From Proteles cristata cristata (taxonomy: Eukaryota > Chordata > Mammalia > Carnivora > Hyaenidae), in contig JAESUZ010003392.1 of assembly GCA_017311185.1 (NCBI GenBank), positions 1 to 64,000 of the forward strand: DNA of 64,000 nucleotides. Reading direction: 5' to 3'. Of this stretch, positions 10,844 to 22,181 are shown piece by piece. The position numbers and the translations under genes are program-made. Below the pieces are notes generated by a model. It saw only the letters and a program-made list of their open reading frames with translations. It made no database searches and had not been told where the DNA came from. Positions within the stretch are counted from its first letter, which is position 1. Each line of letters opens with the position of its first letter.

Positions 10844-11850
10844 TTAAAGGTGAAATTTCCTTATTGGTAAGTACTCCCAGAACCCCGCAAAACATGTATA
10901 TGAATCATAATCAGCCTAAGGGCTGCCAGCTAGCTGCTGGATCAGAAGCTTTGTACTTTCTTTTTTTAATAGCTCTTTGGGCCAGGATTATAAGTCCTGA
11001 TAAGCAGTTTCTTCATCAGAGGGTGCATCAGAGATTTGGAAGTAACCCTAAAGGTTCTTGCATCACTGAAAGTAAAATTAAGCCCTGTGTTACTCCGTGA
11101 TTTAAAAGTTGTGCAATTGAAGTACTGTGTTTTTGTGGTTGTCAGAATCCACGCATGGGGACAGGGACCCAGGGCTGACGTGGACTCGGGTGCCACTCTT
11201 CTTCCTGACGGCCCTGCAGGGGCACTTGGAGATGTGTCATTTGGTTTGTTACAGATCATAGCCTTTCATAAATGGGCCTGACTTCTCTGCACACATTACT
11301 GATTTTGTGATGATGAGTGAGAATTGAGGCCATCTTTCATCCCCATGGCATCAATCAAGACCATGATTGATGCTCTTGCACATTTAGATTTGCACTTGGC
11401 ACGTAGCAGGGGAAGGCCCATTATAAAGGGCTGAAAAATGGCATCGGAGAAGGAAACAACTTGTATCCGGAGCAGAAAGCTGGGGAATACAGTGTAAATG
11501 TGAGTAGGACAAATGAGTCATGAGCTGGGGGGCCTGGATGGCTCCTCTTCCCTGTCCAATACAATTACTTTACAGAGTAACAATGCACACCAAAGGAAGA
11601 CCCTGTTTAGGAGTCTGTGGGGGGGCCTGGGGCTGAGAGGGGACTAGAAAGTGGCTTGCCTGCAGGTGCTTTAATCCTTAGGAACGCATCCCCAGGAAGC
11701 CCAGGCTGAAGGAAAGTAATAGGAAGAAATCTATAAATTCAGGAGTCTCACTCTTGGGGCCAGAACCCATGAGGGAAAGTCATGGGTTTTCTTACCAATA
11801 TGGCAGCCAGAGCTTTTGCCCAACATGGTCCCATTTCATCTAAAAACCAA
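10844..11850. other. Single-copy block with a perfect inverted repeat
   Basis: No repeats recognised for about 1 kb. Balanced composition and many homeodomain-like words around 11290-11460 suggest possible constraint. The reading frames at 10864-11281 lack supporting exon signals. Confidence 0.45.
11348..11373. other. Perfect 10-bp inverted repeat with 6-bp spacer (PBX/HOX-like half sites)
   Basis: GCATCAATCA at 11348-11357 is followed, after AGACCA, by its exact reverse complement TGATTGATGC at 11364-11373. Each arm contains TGATTGAT/ATCAATCA, a known PBX-type binding word. Any regulatory role is inference. Confidence 0.6.
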
Positions 11851-11860
11851 CACTTGTTTA

Positions 11861-12081
11861 AATTTTTTTTAAATGTTTATTTGTTTTTGAGAGAGATAGA
11901 GGGAGAAAGAGAGAGAGTAGTGAGGGAGGGGCAGAGAGAGAGGGAGACACAGAATCTGAAGCAGGATCCAGGCTCTAAACTGTCAGCATAAAGCCCAATG
12001 CAGGGCTCAAACTCATGAGCCATGAGATCATGACCTGAGCTGAAGTTGGATGCTTAACTGTCTGAGCTACCCAGGTACCCC
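11861..12081 (-). mobile_element. CAN-SINE
   Basis: T-rich tail, (GA)n body and GAGCTACCCAGGTACCCC head in reverse orientation. An imperfect duplication around ACACTTGTTT (11850-11859) and AAACTTGTTT (12092-12101) is compatible with a target site. Confidence 0.9.
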
Positions 12082-12101
12082 CCTTCCCCCAAAACTTGTT
12101 T

Positions 12102-12629
12102 TTCAGAGGGAACCTATTCCACATAACTTGAGAGGGAAAGTGGCCTTTCTCTCCCTTCCAGAGGAGAGAGGCCTCTCTAATCAGAACACCATTCCCTTAG
12201 CTTCAGTGATAAGTTTAAGAATGGACTTATGACTCCAGCTGGTGTAATCTGTGTTCTTTCTGGGACTTGTGCTGGAAGTAAATGGAAAGAGCCACTTTTC
12301 TCTGTCACCATTAGCTTTGAGGTTGATATAACCTACAGGGTCTTGCCACTATGTGAAAGAGTCTGTGAAAGGAAAACTGCTAAGTGCTATTGATTGAGCT
12401 CCTAGATACAGTCCTACCTGAAGTCCAACTCTGAACTTTGTAGTTCCATGTGCCAATTTCTTCCTTCTTTCCTTCCTTCCCCTTTTTTTTCTTTTATTAT
12501 AGTGTGTTGTTATGATTTCTGTCATTTGCAACCAGAAGCCATATATATGTACCTAATACTAAACAGGTCGATGTCACATATTCAATATGTTAATAGTAAA
12601 TTTAATATTATATGAATATGAGATTTAGT
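12102..12629. other. Single-copy DNA
   Basis: No repeat or exon recognised. A short (CTTC)-rich run lies near 12461-12480. Confidence 0.45.
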
Positions 12630-12845
12630 TATTCATTCAACTAATGTGCCAAAACTATGGTAGATACTAGTGATCACATTATGAACAAGATAGACGATAT
12701 GGTTGACCTATCCCCTCATTAATATTCAGTTAGGTATTTTGTAACTATAACATTCAAATCACTAAACCATTGCCTACTATATGCCAGTATAATGCTATGA
12801 TAAAAGAGTGAACAAGATAGATATTGTTCCTTTCCTCATAAAATG
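12630..12845 (-). repeat. L2 fragment
   Basis: TTATTCATTCAACTAATG..., TGCCTACTATATGCCAGTATAATGC, GAGTGAACAAGATAGATATTG and TTCCTTTCCTCATA match the reverse L2 3' end. The TATTCATTCAAC start is followed by what looks like an internal duplication or gap. Confidence 0.65.
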
Positions 12846-12849
12846 TCAA

Positions 12850-12990
12850 CCCTCTGCCTTAGTTTCTTCATGTATAAAGTATTATAATAGTCTCTAATTC
12901 CCAAGATTGTTGTGCCTGTATGAGATATATAAAATGCTCAGAATAATGTCTAGCACATGGTCAGTGCCCAATAAATTGTAGATTGTAATT
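12850..12990 (+). repeat. MIR fragment
   Basis: TGCCTTAGTTTCTTCATGTATAAA..., AGATTGTTGTGCCTGTATGAG, AAATGCTCAGAATAATGTCTAGCACATGG and CAGTGCCCAATAAAT follow the MIR consensus order. Confidence 0.8.
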
Positions 12991-13069
12991 TTTAATATTG
13001 AAATTTTTGGATATTCAAGATTTTCATTTGTTTCTTTTAAAAGTTTGATCATTTACTTTTTGCTGCAAT

Positions 13070-13225
13070 AAGAAGAGGTTTTGGGACCAGATAATATGAG
13101 TTCGTATCCTGTTTCTTCCAGTTACTAATTAAAAGACTTTGGGCAAATCATTTAATTTCTCTGGGTTTCAGTTTGCTCATCTGTAAAATGTCAAATGGAA
13201 TAATAATAACTTATTTGAGAAGGCA
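13070..13225 (+). repeat. MIR fragment
   Basis: TTTTGGGACCAGATAATATGAGTTCGTATCC, ACTTTGGGCAAATCATTTAATTTCTCTGGGTTTCAGTTTGCTCATCTGTAAAATG: a clear MIR core in plus orientation. Confidence 0.85.
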
Positions 13226-15225
13226 CACAGCAGAAAGTTAATTATTATTATTAATCCATGCACAGAAATATAATGATAACATTGAGAAAAAATCATCTCG
13301 GAGAAAGCAGTAATAACTATTATTATTTTTGTAAATAGCATTCAGAATCTCCACCTAGCACAATTCTCATACTTTTCACCAAAATACTTCTGGAAACAGA
13401 AGAGGGAAATTATCCTGAGGGTGGGAGTCTAGGGGAGGGTGGTGATCCACAGTGGCCCCCTGCAAACGAGAAATCAGTTTGTCTAAACTTATCAAGTTTT
13501 TGCTTTCCAGTCTATGGTAAATTCAAGCCTATTTGAGTGTAAAGATGTTTTGAATTACCTACCAGTTAAATTACTTTTAGCCCTCTTCTCTCTACCTGAC
13601 ATGCCAGTAGGAAATGGCTGGTTTATCCTGGGCTTCATGGGTCCCCCCATCCTAGGTACCCCTCACAGCCACCCATGGGGGGATTCCATGCCCCCACTTT
13701 GAGAAACACAACCTAAGTGCATTCTGAGTGGCAGTGGGCTTGGAGGTGATGCCCTACTCAATGCTATGTCACAAACGTGGGGGTGGGAGGGGAGGTTCCC
13801 AGGACACCCACAGCACCAAGGTGAGAACAGGGGTGAGTAGACCCAGGTCAGCCTCTCCCTGCCTTATTTGGCAAATTTGTACTAGAGGCAACATATATTA
13901 CATAATTCTGTCACCAAGATGATGAAAAGGCAGGATAAAGATGTGGAGAAGTACATCAGGGCAGTAAATCCTAAAGGAATATTATTCCCCATCCCCCTCC
14001 CCCACCCATCCCCACCACCAGGATGCCCTGGAAAGATTCCTACCGAGGAAGAACCAGATACCATCAGCTAAACATGTTCAGCCAGTAGTCTGAGAAGGGG
14101 GAGAACAGAGCAAGGAAAGAAGGCAGTTTGGTCACTGAGAGTGAATTGCATACATTTGGAGAGTAGGGATGATGAAAAACTTTAGGATTGGGCACCCCAC
14201 AGTCTTTTAATATGATCAGGGTGAGACAAACGAGCATCAAATTTGCTGGAGTTGACCTGGAGCCGGCTGCATGGGCCATATGGTTTCCCTGACCCATAAA
14301 AGTCACTAAGTGAGGAAGTAATTTATTGCTGGAGATCACTGTCCACCCCAGAATATCCTGGTGTGTTTGCTTCATTGTTTCCTTAATATGGGAATGGGAG
14401 AGGAGCTGGGCTCTGAGAGGGCTGGGGGTTGGGGGAAGCAAGCAACTTTGGGTTATTTGCTCTAACGGTTATCGTTTGTTGGGGAGGAGGAAGTATGGGA
14501 AGTCTGAGGCCTCTGCTGATGGCTTGGTTCACTGGGGTTTTTCCTGCCTGGCCCACTGAGTGACTTGTGGGAGAGAGAGAGCTGGGAACATTAGAGGGAA
14601 AAGGGGTCATGAACTTCAAATGAATGAATAACTTGGGGTTTGCACAGTTTGAAGAGAGGACATTTCATAAATGGCAAATCATTCCAGAGCCCAGGGAAAG
14701 AGGCCAGCCAGTATGTCTAATGAATTGGTGCCATAAACGTGAGGGCTGTTTCCTCCCCCAAACATTGCAAATGAAACATCAAAACAATAGCTGCTGATAA
14801 CCTCTCAATGGAAGCTGAATTCCAACAGTGATTCCTTTGCTCTGGTAGCTGTCCTGTTTAACAATGAGCCTCCTAACACAGGCTCCAGACCTGGCAGCAA
14901 AAGCCTTGAAAGTTTGCTGGTGCAATTGAGAGTCTTTTCTTTCTTCCTCTTCTTTTTATAATAGCCCCAGGCTTCACAGTAGCAATTATTTCACAGAAGG
15001 TATCATAGGTTTCTTAACTCAGTCTTCTCTGAAGATGTTATCTGTATGAACTTGAAATAGCTTTGCTCCAACACCTGTCTGATCTGCTTCTGCTTTTAGT
15101 GTAAAAACCATGTACTGATGCTAAGAATATTTTTGACTTTCTGTTTTTCAGGCTGCGTGAAAACAGATTCTGCTGAGTTGCTACCTGGGCATTTAAAAAG
15201 AGCTTCCTTAGAGGGTTCCTGATTT
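13226..15225. other. 2-kb single-copy region, no gene supported
   Basis: No SINE or LINE recognised. The stretch 14720-15000 is repeat-free with balanced composition, an octamer-like TTGCAAAT (14766-14773) and ACAATAGCTG, as often seen in conserved non-coding DNA. The minus-strand reading frame 14064-14441 (125 codons) has no recognisable domain. Confidence 0.45.
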
Positions 15226-15240
15226 AGATCAAGTAATCTT

Positions 15241-15451
15241 TTTTTTTTTTTTAATGTTTATTTATTTTTGAAGGAAAGAGAAACAGCGTGAGTGGGACAG
15301 GGGCAGAGAGGGAGACACAGAATCTGAAGCAGGCTCCAGGATCTGAACTGTCAGCAAAGAGCCCGATGTAGGGCTTCAACTCATGAACTGTGAAATCATG
15401 GCCTGAGCTGAAGTCAGATGCTTCAGTGACTGAGCCACCCAAGAGGCCCCT
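15241..15451 (-). mobile_element. CAN-SINE with TSD
   Basis: Reverse-orientation SINE. A 15-bp duplication with one mismatch, AGATCAAGTAATCTT at 15226-15240 and AGCTCAAGTAATCTT at 15452-15466. Confidence 0.94.
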
Positions 15452-15466
15452 AGCTCAAGTAATCTT

Positions 15467-15854
15467 AACCGTCACATGGGCTAAATGAATCCTGGATCAT
15501 TTGTTTGCCCTTTGGCAGGTAGGATATTCAAAAGTTATGTCTTCTCTCAGACTGAACCATGCTTAGCCATGCTCTTTTAGGTCCTGGTCCATGGGCTTCT
15601 CTGGCTTCCAGTGATTAAAGATCTAGTATCGCCTAGAAGGAAGAGATAGAAATCTGGAGGAGAATACAAACTCCAGTCAAACTCTTAAATGGCAGTCATT
15701 TGTCCTCTCAGGCTGGTCTGGGAAGGAGGGGATGCTAGGAGTCACGGGGAAAATTTAGAAGAGAAGGGTGTAGTGCTTTGTCCTGTGTCTGCTTTAGCAT
15801 TTGTAATTGTACAATCTTGACATTCCTAGTAAAATTGTTTTGTTTTATGAAGAC
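15467..15854. other. Single-copy DNA
   Basis: Nothing recognised. Confidence 0.45.
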
Positions 15855-16045
15855 ATCAGGGGCTGTGGAGTCAGGTGACCCAGGTGTAAGTCCCAGTTAT
15901 ATATGGCTGTCCAGCTGGGTGACACCTGAGCAAGTTTCTTAACCTCTCTGGGCCTTACTTTCCTAAGCTGAAAAGAAGAGCTCATAATATTTATTTCAAA
16001 TAGGTTGTTGTGAGGATCAAATTATAAGACATGTATTTACATGTT
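15855..16045 (+). repeat. MIR, near full length
   Basis: Good match across most of MIR: GGAGTCAGGTGACCCAGGTG, CAGCTGGGTGACACCTGAGCAAGTTTCTTAACCTCTCTGGGCC and GGTTGTTGTGAGGATCAAAT. Confidence 0.9.
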
Positions 16046-16634
16046 GGGAAGAAACTGGAGTGAGTCCTTTGTGTATGGTCCAATAGGGGCTTCCTCTCTC
16101 TGTATCTCTGTCTCTCTAATACAAGAGGTGTCATGGCCCTACTCATTTAGTCTATTATTTCCTAACTTAAAGATCATATCCTTAAACTTTCCTTCTCCTA
16201 AGGTTCTTTCTGTGGGTAAGTATTCAAAGGCTTCTATTACAGTTTTTAGAAGGGATAGCTTCCATTGACACTTCAGCTTGAATTAGTTTAGGAACTACCT
16301 AGATTGATGATGACATAGAAGGAGAAACATAGCAGAGACAGATGTGGAAATAAGTGAAGGCTTTTCTGGGATAGGGAATTCCATTCCTGGCTGTGACAAA
16401 GGGGAAGTATACAGTGGGGAGGGACTCAGGGCAGTGTTGTGGAGAGAGGAAGAAATTGAGAAATCCAAGAACCATTAGAAGATGGAAAGGAAGTATAGAG
16501 GAGGCACTGATGGGCATGGAATGGGTGTTAGCACCAGGTAGGAGGAACCACTCTTCCTCTGAGATACAAGAGAAGAGAGAAATCATGTGGGCTGAGAGAG
16601 AGAATCCAGGATGGAAAGAAGGAGATTGGCAGAA
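16046..16634. other. Single-copy DNA
   Basis: No gene. The overlapping frames at 16299-16638 on both strands have no recognisable domain. Confidence 0.45.
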
Positions 16635-16885
16635 GTAGTTCAGTGGGCTAAAGGGTTAAGGTTGAGGCTTTGGAGCCAAGTAGCATAGATGTATTCCTTT
16701 CTGGGACACTAGCTATCTGACTTAGGCAATCTATGTATTTCCAATGATATGTCAGTTACTACATCTATAAATGAGGATGGTATCTAATTTGAAGAGCTCA
16801 CTCCATGACATATTGCAAAGTACCCAGAACATGCAGGCTCTCAGTCGAGGACCACTGCATATTATTGTCATGGCCATTGTCTGCT
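16635..16885 (+). repeat. MIR, near full length
   Basis: GGTTAAGGTTGAGGCTTTGGAGCCAAG, CTAGCTATCTGACTTAGGCAATCTATG, CTACATCTATAAATGAGGATGG, AGTACCCAGAACATGCAGG and TATTATTGTCATGG follow MIR order. Confidence 0.75.
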
Positions 16886-18170
16886 GACACTGGGGACTCT
16901 GGTTAGCCTGAGGACTCGATGAAAGAGACCAGTGTTTTGAGGGGGCACTGTGGGATAGCAGCAACAGGAGGTAAGTTCTCAGTGGAAGTAAGACAGAATG
17001 GATTAATAGTGGACCAAGTCCATGGTGCCTGGTCATGTCTGGCAACATTCTCAGTCCAGTATCAGAACTACAGAACACAGAAGCAGGGGACAATCCAGGG
17101 TGAGGCCTGGTGTTCAGAACCAGCAGATGGTTACAGAAGGATGAGGAATAGGTTGCTCCTGTGGTCTGCATTGCTGATAGGTGTGCAAGGGGAAGGAAGA
17201 GGGGTTGGGTCTAGAGAGGTCTTGGTGACGGTGAAGAACTGATGCCACGGTGGGGTGGAGGGGTACCATCAGAAGGGAGAAGCCTCAGCTGGAGACTCAA
17301 CAGGGAAACAGCCCAGAAATACCAAAGTGAAACAAAACTGTGATGCAGGGACTATGGGGTCAAGAGATCTGATATGTTGTCAATAGGGATGTTGAAGTCC
17401 TGAGGATTCCTTGGTGGCCAGAAGGAATGTGGACTGCAGTTATCCAAGAATGAAGAATTGGGTCATGGGGAGGGTCAGTAGTCAAGAGAAGCCATAATGT
17501 GAAAAGATGGCCTTGCCAGACGTAGAAAGTCCACTAGGAAGAAAGAGATGCTTTGATGGAAGAATGGAGGGCAAATTCTTGAATGGAGATGTGCATATTG
17601 TATTGGGCTTGGACATTATTTAAAAAAATAACTAAGCCAACATTTATATATTTTCATATATATATATTATTTTTATAAAAAATAATCTTGAAATCTAACT
17701 TCTGTAGAAAAGTAGGATTATCTGGCAATCCTATGTCTGTATTCCTATACGTCTACATTTTACTGTCCCCATTAAAAGAGGATATGATTTGTCTGTTCAT
17801 CGCCCCCCCTCATTCCCTGTTGATCCCCAACACTGAGGTTAAATGTCATTTGTTATTTATTCTTGAACTTCACTTTGGTTTTTTTTTTTTTAATGGTAAG
17901 GAAATATATGTGTATAGAAATACGCATATGAAGGCATTGAGTTTGTGACCTTAATTTGGAACAAAGGCTGTACCAACGAAGGTAGGCCTTGATCCAGTGG
18001 CAGATGAGGGGACCTTAGTTGTTCTAGGATCACCTTGTGACCGTAGTGCCAGTCAGAGAAGAGGCACAGGGAGACAGAAGTAGTGGGTCAGAAAGGCCTG
18101 AAAGAAGGAAATGAAGTACTATAAAAATAAGAAAACCATGGTTCCTAGGGCTACTTCTTTGGGTCCCTTG
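16886..18170. other. Single-copy DNA with AT-rich patch
   Basis: An AT-rich patch lies at 17615-17690 and a T-run at 17879-17892. The minus-strand 139-codon frame at 16752-17171 overlaps the MIR and has no recognisable domain. Confidence 0.45.
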
Positions 18171-18188
18171 AAAATCTTATTCATTCAA

Positions 18189-18402
18189 GGGGCGCCTGGG
18201 TGGCTCAGCTGGTTAAGCGTCTGACTTCAGCTTCGGTTATGATCTCATGGTCCATGAGTTCAAGTCCCGCATCATACTCTGTGCTAACAGCTTAGAGCCT
18301 GGAGCCTGCTTCAGATTCTGTATCTCCCTCTCTCTCTGACCCTCCCCTGCTCATGCTCTGTCTCTCAAAAATAAGTAAATGTTAAAAAAAATTAAAAAAA
18401 AA
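18189..18402 (+). mobile_element. CAN-SINE with TSD
   Basis: Starts GGGGCGCCTGGGTGGCTCAG and ends in an A-rich tail. Imperfect target-site duplication: GAAAATCTTATTCATTCAA at about 18170-18188 and GAAAAATCTTGTTCGTTCAA at about 18403-18422. Confidence 0.94.
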
Positions 18403-18632
18403 AGAAAAATCTTGTTCGTTCAAAAGTGGTATGGGCTCCCTTCCCCATCATGAGGACTAGGCCAATGGGATTAGGGCTCTGTGGCAGATCCTTTGGGTTG
18501 CCTGTCTAGTGGGGGGTTTTGAGGCCCCTACTTCTACTTTCTTGCTGGCCAAACTTACCTTTTACTATAGAACCTTTTGAAAATGTCAGATTTTTCATTT
18601 TCTGGTCTTCCTTATGACTAAGGTTTGGGCAC

Positions 18633-19000
18633 TGTCTTAGTCTGTTCAGGCTACCATAACAGAATACCATAGACTGGGTGGCTTGTAAACAACAGACATT
18701 TATTTCTCACAGTCCTCGAAGCTGGAAAATCTAAGATCATGGCACTGGAAGATCTGATATCTTGTGAGACCTCACTTCTTCATAGATGGTGTCTTCTCAC
18801 TGTATGCCCCCATGGTGGATGGGTTTGATGGTGGGGATGCAGCCTTCTTAGGCCACTTTTACAAGTTCAATAATCCCATTCATGAGGCTGTATGTTAACC
18901 CAATCATGTCCCAAAGGCCATGCCTCCTAGTACTATCACCTTGGGGGTTAGAATATCAACATAAGAGTTTTGGAGGTTCAGAAATGTTCATCCTATAGTA
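18633..19000 (-). mobile_element. MaLR LTR (MLT1A/B-like)
   Basis: The reverse complement has the hallmark order of an MLT1 LTR: a start resembling TGAATGTTT, AATGGGATTA, AGAACTGTGAGAAATAAA-like, CCACCCAGTCTATGGTATT and GTTATGGTAGCCTGAACAGACTAAGACA at the end. On the plus strand it begins TGTCTTAGTCTGTTCAGGC. Solo LTR with no internal region visible. Confidence 0.8.
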
Positions 19001-19385
19001 GGCATGTGGCTCAATTATGGCCAGTGGAACTTGAGGGAAAGTTTCTTGGGGGAACTGTGGGAAACATTTCTTCCCTAATCAAGGATGGTTCATGAGAGGA
19101 AGCACTCATTTTCTTCAGCCAGATGCTACTGTGTTCATTTAGAATGGTATCATCATGACACCCATCTTGTGCCCATGGGGAGACAAGCCAAAGGATCTAG
19201 CCAGCATACCGATCCTGGGGGCCTGAAAGCTGCCAGGAACCTGGGCCCTTGACATTTTTAAGGCACTGAAACAACCTCCTACCATTCACCTCTGGAACAT
19301 TTTATGTACGGTAATACATTTTCATCACTATTTAGGTTACTTTAAATTAGATGTGCTGTTCCTTGCAGCCAAAAACATTGTAAAG
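19001..19385 (+). mobile_element. MaLR-type LTR, abutting the previous one
   Basis: Plus-orientation MLT1-like LTR words: CTCAATTATGGCCAGTGGAACTTGAGGGAAAG, AACTGTGGGAAACATTTCTTCC, CATCTTGTGCCCATGGGGAGACAAGCC, GAACCTGGGCCCTTGACAT, ATTTAGGTTACTTTAAATTAG and GTTCCTTGCAGCCAAAAACATTG. The 5' end is missing or displaced by the 18633-19000 LTR. Confidence 0.6.
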
Positions 19386-21004
19386 AATAGAGACTTTATC
19401 CAGAGCTGGGTTTATTAATGAGGACACAGGTTGGTGAGCTGAGGGTTCTCCCAGCAATTGAATAAACACAGAGTGTTTTTCTAGTGGATCCATTTAACCT
19501 GATGACAGCTCAACTAGTCCTTTCATATGAAAACAAGCATGGATAACATTGGTATAGGGTATATGAGTCATGACATAAAACAGGAGTCTTGGGGCTACTT
19601 CCAGGCAAAGATCCCAGAAACATGGGGGATCATAAGATGTATGGACATAGTGCTTCTCTTTCTACAGAACACAAGACATAAGACAATTCAAATTAGACCT
19701 CAGTTAGAAAGATTAAGTTTGATGTAGGGAAAGATTTTGTCTATTATGATTATTAAAGGGACTCTACATTGGAAATGGGACAGGGCAAAGGAATGTCAGA
19801 GCTTTGGGAGTTTGAAAGAGAAGAGTATTGTGGTTTCAAGTGCAGTTTTGTCTGGACTGGCTTTCTCAGCTTTCTAGATCCTTGTCAATTTGTTTTGTAT
19901 TTGTGAAGAATAATGGTTGCGGGGGTGTTTTTTGTTTTGTTTTGTTTTGCCTTAGATGATAATTGCATTCCAGACCCTCCAATGTTTCCATGCTGATTTA
20001 TCCTTTGTTTTAATTTAATGTGCTACTCTAATGCTGTCCTGGGGTTTTCCTTTAAGTAGTTAATGTGAATGAAGGGAGAAAATAGCCAGGAGTCAGCCAA
20101 ATGTTGAGACAGATTGTAAATACCTGTAGGGAAAGTATTTAAGCATTTCCGATAGGAAGGATACTGTAAATTTTACATGCAAGCGCTCTGCATCAAAGCC
20201 CAAATCCCAGCTTTTCTCCCCACTTTGTGACTTCTTAGACAAGGTCAGCACAAAGAACCCAGTGTTTCCACAGGCATTTACATCACTGCTCTATCTTGTT
20301 ATTCCTGACTTCTTGCCAATCATATTGAGAATTTCTTAAGGGGAGTAGAAAAAAGAAAAACCAAACCAGATTTGCCTCCTTGACAGTAAAGAATAGAAAG
20401 AAAGGCTCTCTCCCAGAGACAGGCTTTTCTTTTCTTTTTCCTCTTTATTTTAGCTGTATGTTTTAACTTGACACTCTGCCTTTGACAGTCCCTGGAGTCC
20501 AAGCTGATGAAAAGCAGAGTTAATTTTTTTCTTCCACGGCTCAAACTCCCATTAATTTTTTTTAAACAGGAATTTTGGAGAGGCATTGGTTTAGAGAATA
20601 GGCCCATCACACTTCACTGGGTAACAAACCCATGTTGTGGCCCGTAGACTGAGGATGCGGCTGTTCCTTTTGGCTCTGTTAGCAATGGCAGGCACAGAGG
20701 GCGACAACAGGCGGGTAGGAGAGATGGGAAAGTCCCTTACAGTCGGCATTCCAGGAGCATCTTCTCCCCCTTTTTGAAAAAGGTTTCTCCTGTGCTAGCT
20801 TGTTTATCCAGACTAGACCTGCTCTGTTCCGCTTTAGCAGTTCTCTGCTTCAGCCTTAGCCTCTCAGCAAACGAGAGTGGATCCTTCCTCCTTCATCCAC
20901 TCTTTCACTCTTGCAGCAAAGTGAGTAAGTGCCTTATCATTGTTGCAATAGCTGACATTCTGTGAGGACGTTGTCTGCCGTTTCTCAGGAATGAAGCGGA
21001 GGGT
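19386..21004. other. Mostly single-copy DNA
   Basis: No repeat recognised apart from a (TTTTG)n run at 19930-19950. A 41-codon frame with a signal-peptide-like start at 20654-20776 is listed separately. Confidence 0.45.
20654..20776 (+). other. Short ORF with signal-peptide-like N-terminus (not called a gene)
   Basis: ATG with A at -3 opens a 40-residue frame beginning MRLFLLALLAMAGTEGDNRR, i.e. a hydrophobic core then an AMA-G junction that would suit signal peptidase. A GT-containing donor-like site, CGG then GTAGGA, follows at 20714. The frame stops at TGA 20774-20776. There is no CpG island, no second exon and no homology I recognise. Chance is the leading explanation. Confidence 0.15.
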
Positions 21005-21170
21005 TATGGAGTCTGAAACCCAACTCTTTAGGGTTGAATCTCGGCTAACCAAATGACCTTGGCCAAGTTCCTAATGCTTTGTAGGTCCTGGGTAATAGCA
21101 TCCCATCAGCTTCTTGTGAGGATTGAGTGAGGTATTTTATTCTTAAAGCTTAGCTCATCTGCCTGATAGG
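21005..21170 (+). repeat. MIR
   Basis: TATGGAGTCTGAAACCCA, GGGTTGAATCTCGGCTAACCAAATGACCTTGGCCAAGTTCC and CTTGTGAGGATTGAGTGAGG match MIR in order. Confidence 0.8.
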
Positions 21171-21278
21171 ACATAAGCTGGCAGATGGTTATTGTTGGAA
21201 TCATTGTCAGTAGTGTTCAGGAACTCCCAAACATGGCGACCCTTCCCATGGAGCTCTTCTCCTTTTCTGGGCATTTTC

Positions 21279-21501
21279 AATATCTCTTTATTTATATTGA
21301 GAGAAAGAGAGAGGGCGCGCGCGAGCATGGGCACGCATGCGCTTAAATGGAAGAGGGTCAGAAGAGAAGGAGAGAATCCCAAGCAGGTTCTGCACTGTCA
21401 GCACAGAGCCCTCAGAGCTCGAACTCAAGAAATGTGATGTCATGACCTGGGCCAAAACCAAGAGTGGGACGCTTAACCCACTGAGCCACCCAAGTTGGCT
21501 C
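21279..21501 (-). mobile_element. CAN-SINE with TSD and GC-rich body variant
   Basis: Reverse-orientation SINE. The (GA)n body carries a GCGCGCGCGAGC variant. Target-site duplication TCTGGGCATTTTC (21266-21278) and TCCGGGACATTTTC (21502-21515). Confidence 0.9.
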
Positions 21502-21559
21502 TCCGGGACATTTTCTTACCATTTTTCTTTCCTGAGCCATCTTCCGCCTGCCTCAGTGA

Positions 21560-21685
21560 TTCACCAAGTGAGTATTCAATACCTGCCAGGAGCTCTGCAC
21601 TGTGCTCAGTGCTGTGAGGTGACAAAAAGACCGGGTGCTCTTGGGCCCTAAGGGGACTGCTGCCTGAAAGGAACCTTATGCTGCC
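21560..21685 (-). repeat. Possible L2 fragment
   Basis: AGTATTCAATACCTGCCAGG, CTGCACTGTGCTCAGTGCTGTGAGG and GGGCCCTAAGGGG loosely follow the reverse L2 tail. Confidence 0.35.
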
Positions 21686-21784
21686 ACACGCAATGCTAGG
21701 CAGGACTTAATGTATGCTGATGTGTGTGCTAACCAATGGGAGAGAACCAGGGGGAGTCAGTGTGTTGGGTAGGGAATGGAGAAG

Positions 21785-21890
21785 GACTGGATCCCACCCT
21801 GGTCTGCAGCAGAACCTTGGGTGAGTCAATGTCCCTTCTGGGGCCTCATTTTCCCCATCTATAAAAGCAGAAGATTGGTCAACAGTTTTC
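21785..21890 (+). repeat. MIR core fragment
   Basis: ACCTTGGGTGAGTCAATGTCCCTTCTGGGGCCTCATTTTCCCCATCTATAAAA is a clear MIR core. Confidence 0.75.
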
Positions 21891-21926
21891 AAACATTTTA
21901 GGCCAGGAACCACAGTAAGAAATGTT

Positions 21927-22101
21927 GGGGCGTCTGAGTGGCTCAGTCAGTTAAGTATCCAACTCTTCATTTTGGCTCAAGTCATGATCTCACTGGGAGT
22001 TCCAGCCCCACCTCGGGCTCTGTGCTGATAGTGGGGAGCCAGCTTGGGATTCTCTCTCTCCCTCTCTCTGCTCCTTCCCTGCTTGCTTAAAAAAAAAAAA
22101 A
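21927..22101 (+). mobile_element. CAN-SINE, older variant
   Basis: Starts GGGGCGTCTGAGTGGCTCAGTCAG. Its body reads AGTGGGGAGCCAGCTTGGGATTCTC rather than the CCTGGAGCC type of its neighbours, so it belongs to another subfamily. Ends in A13. It and the next SINE interrupt the same old sequence. Confidence 0.9.
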
Positions 22102-22181
22102 GTGTCCACAGTTTTACATCGTGACCCTCAGACCTACATATATAACTGAAATAATACTTCTATGAAAAAATAATTACCCTT

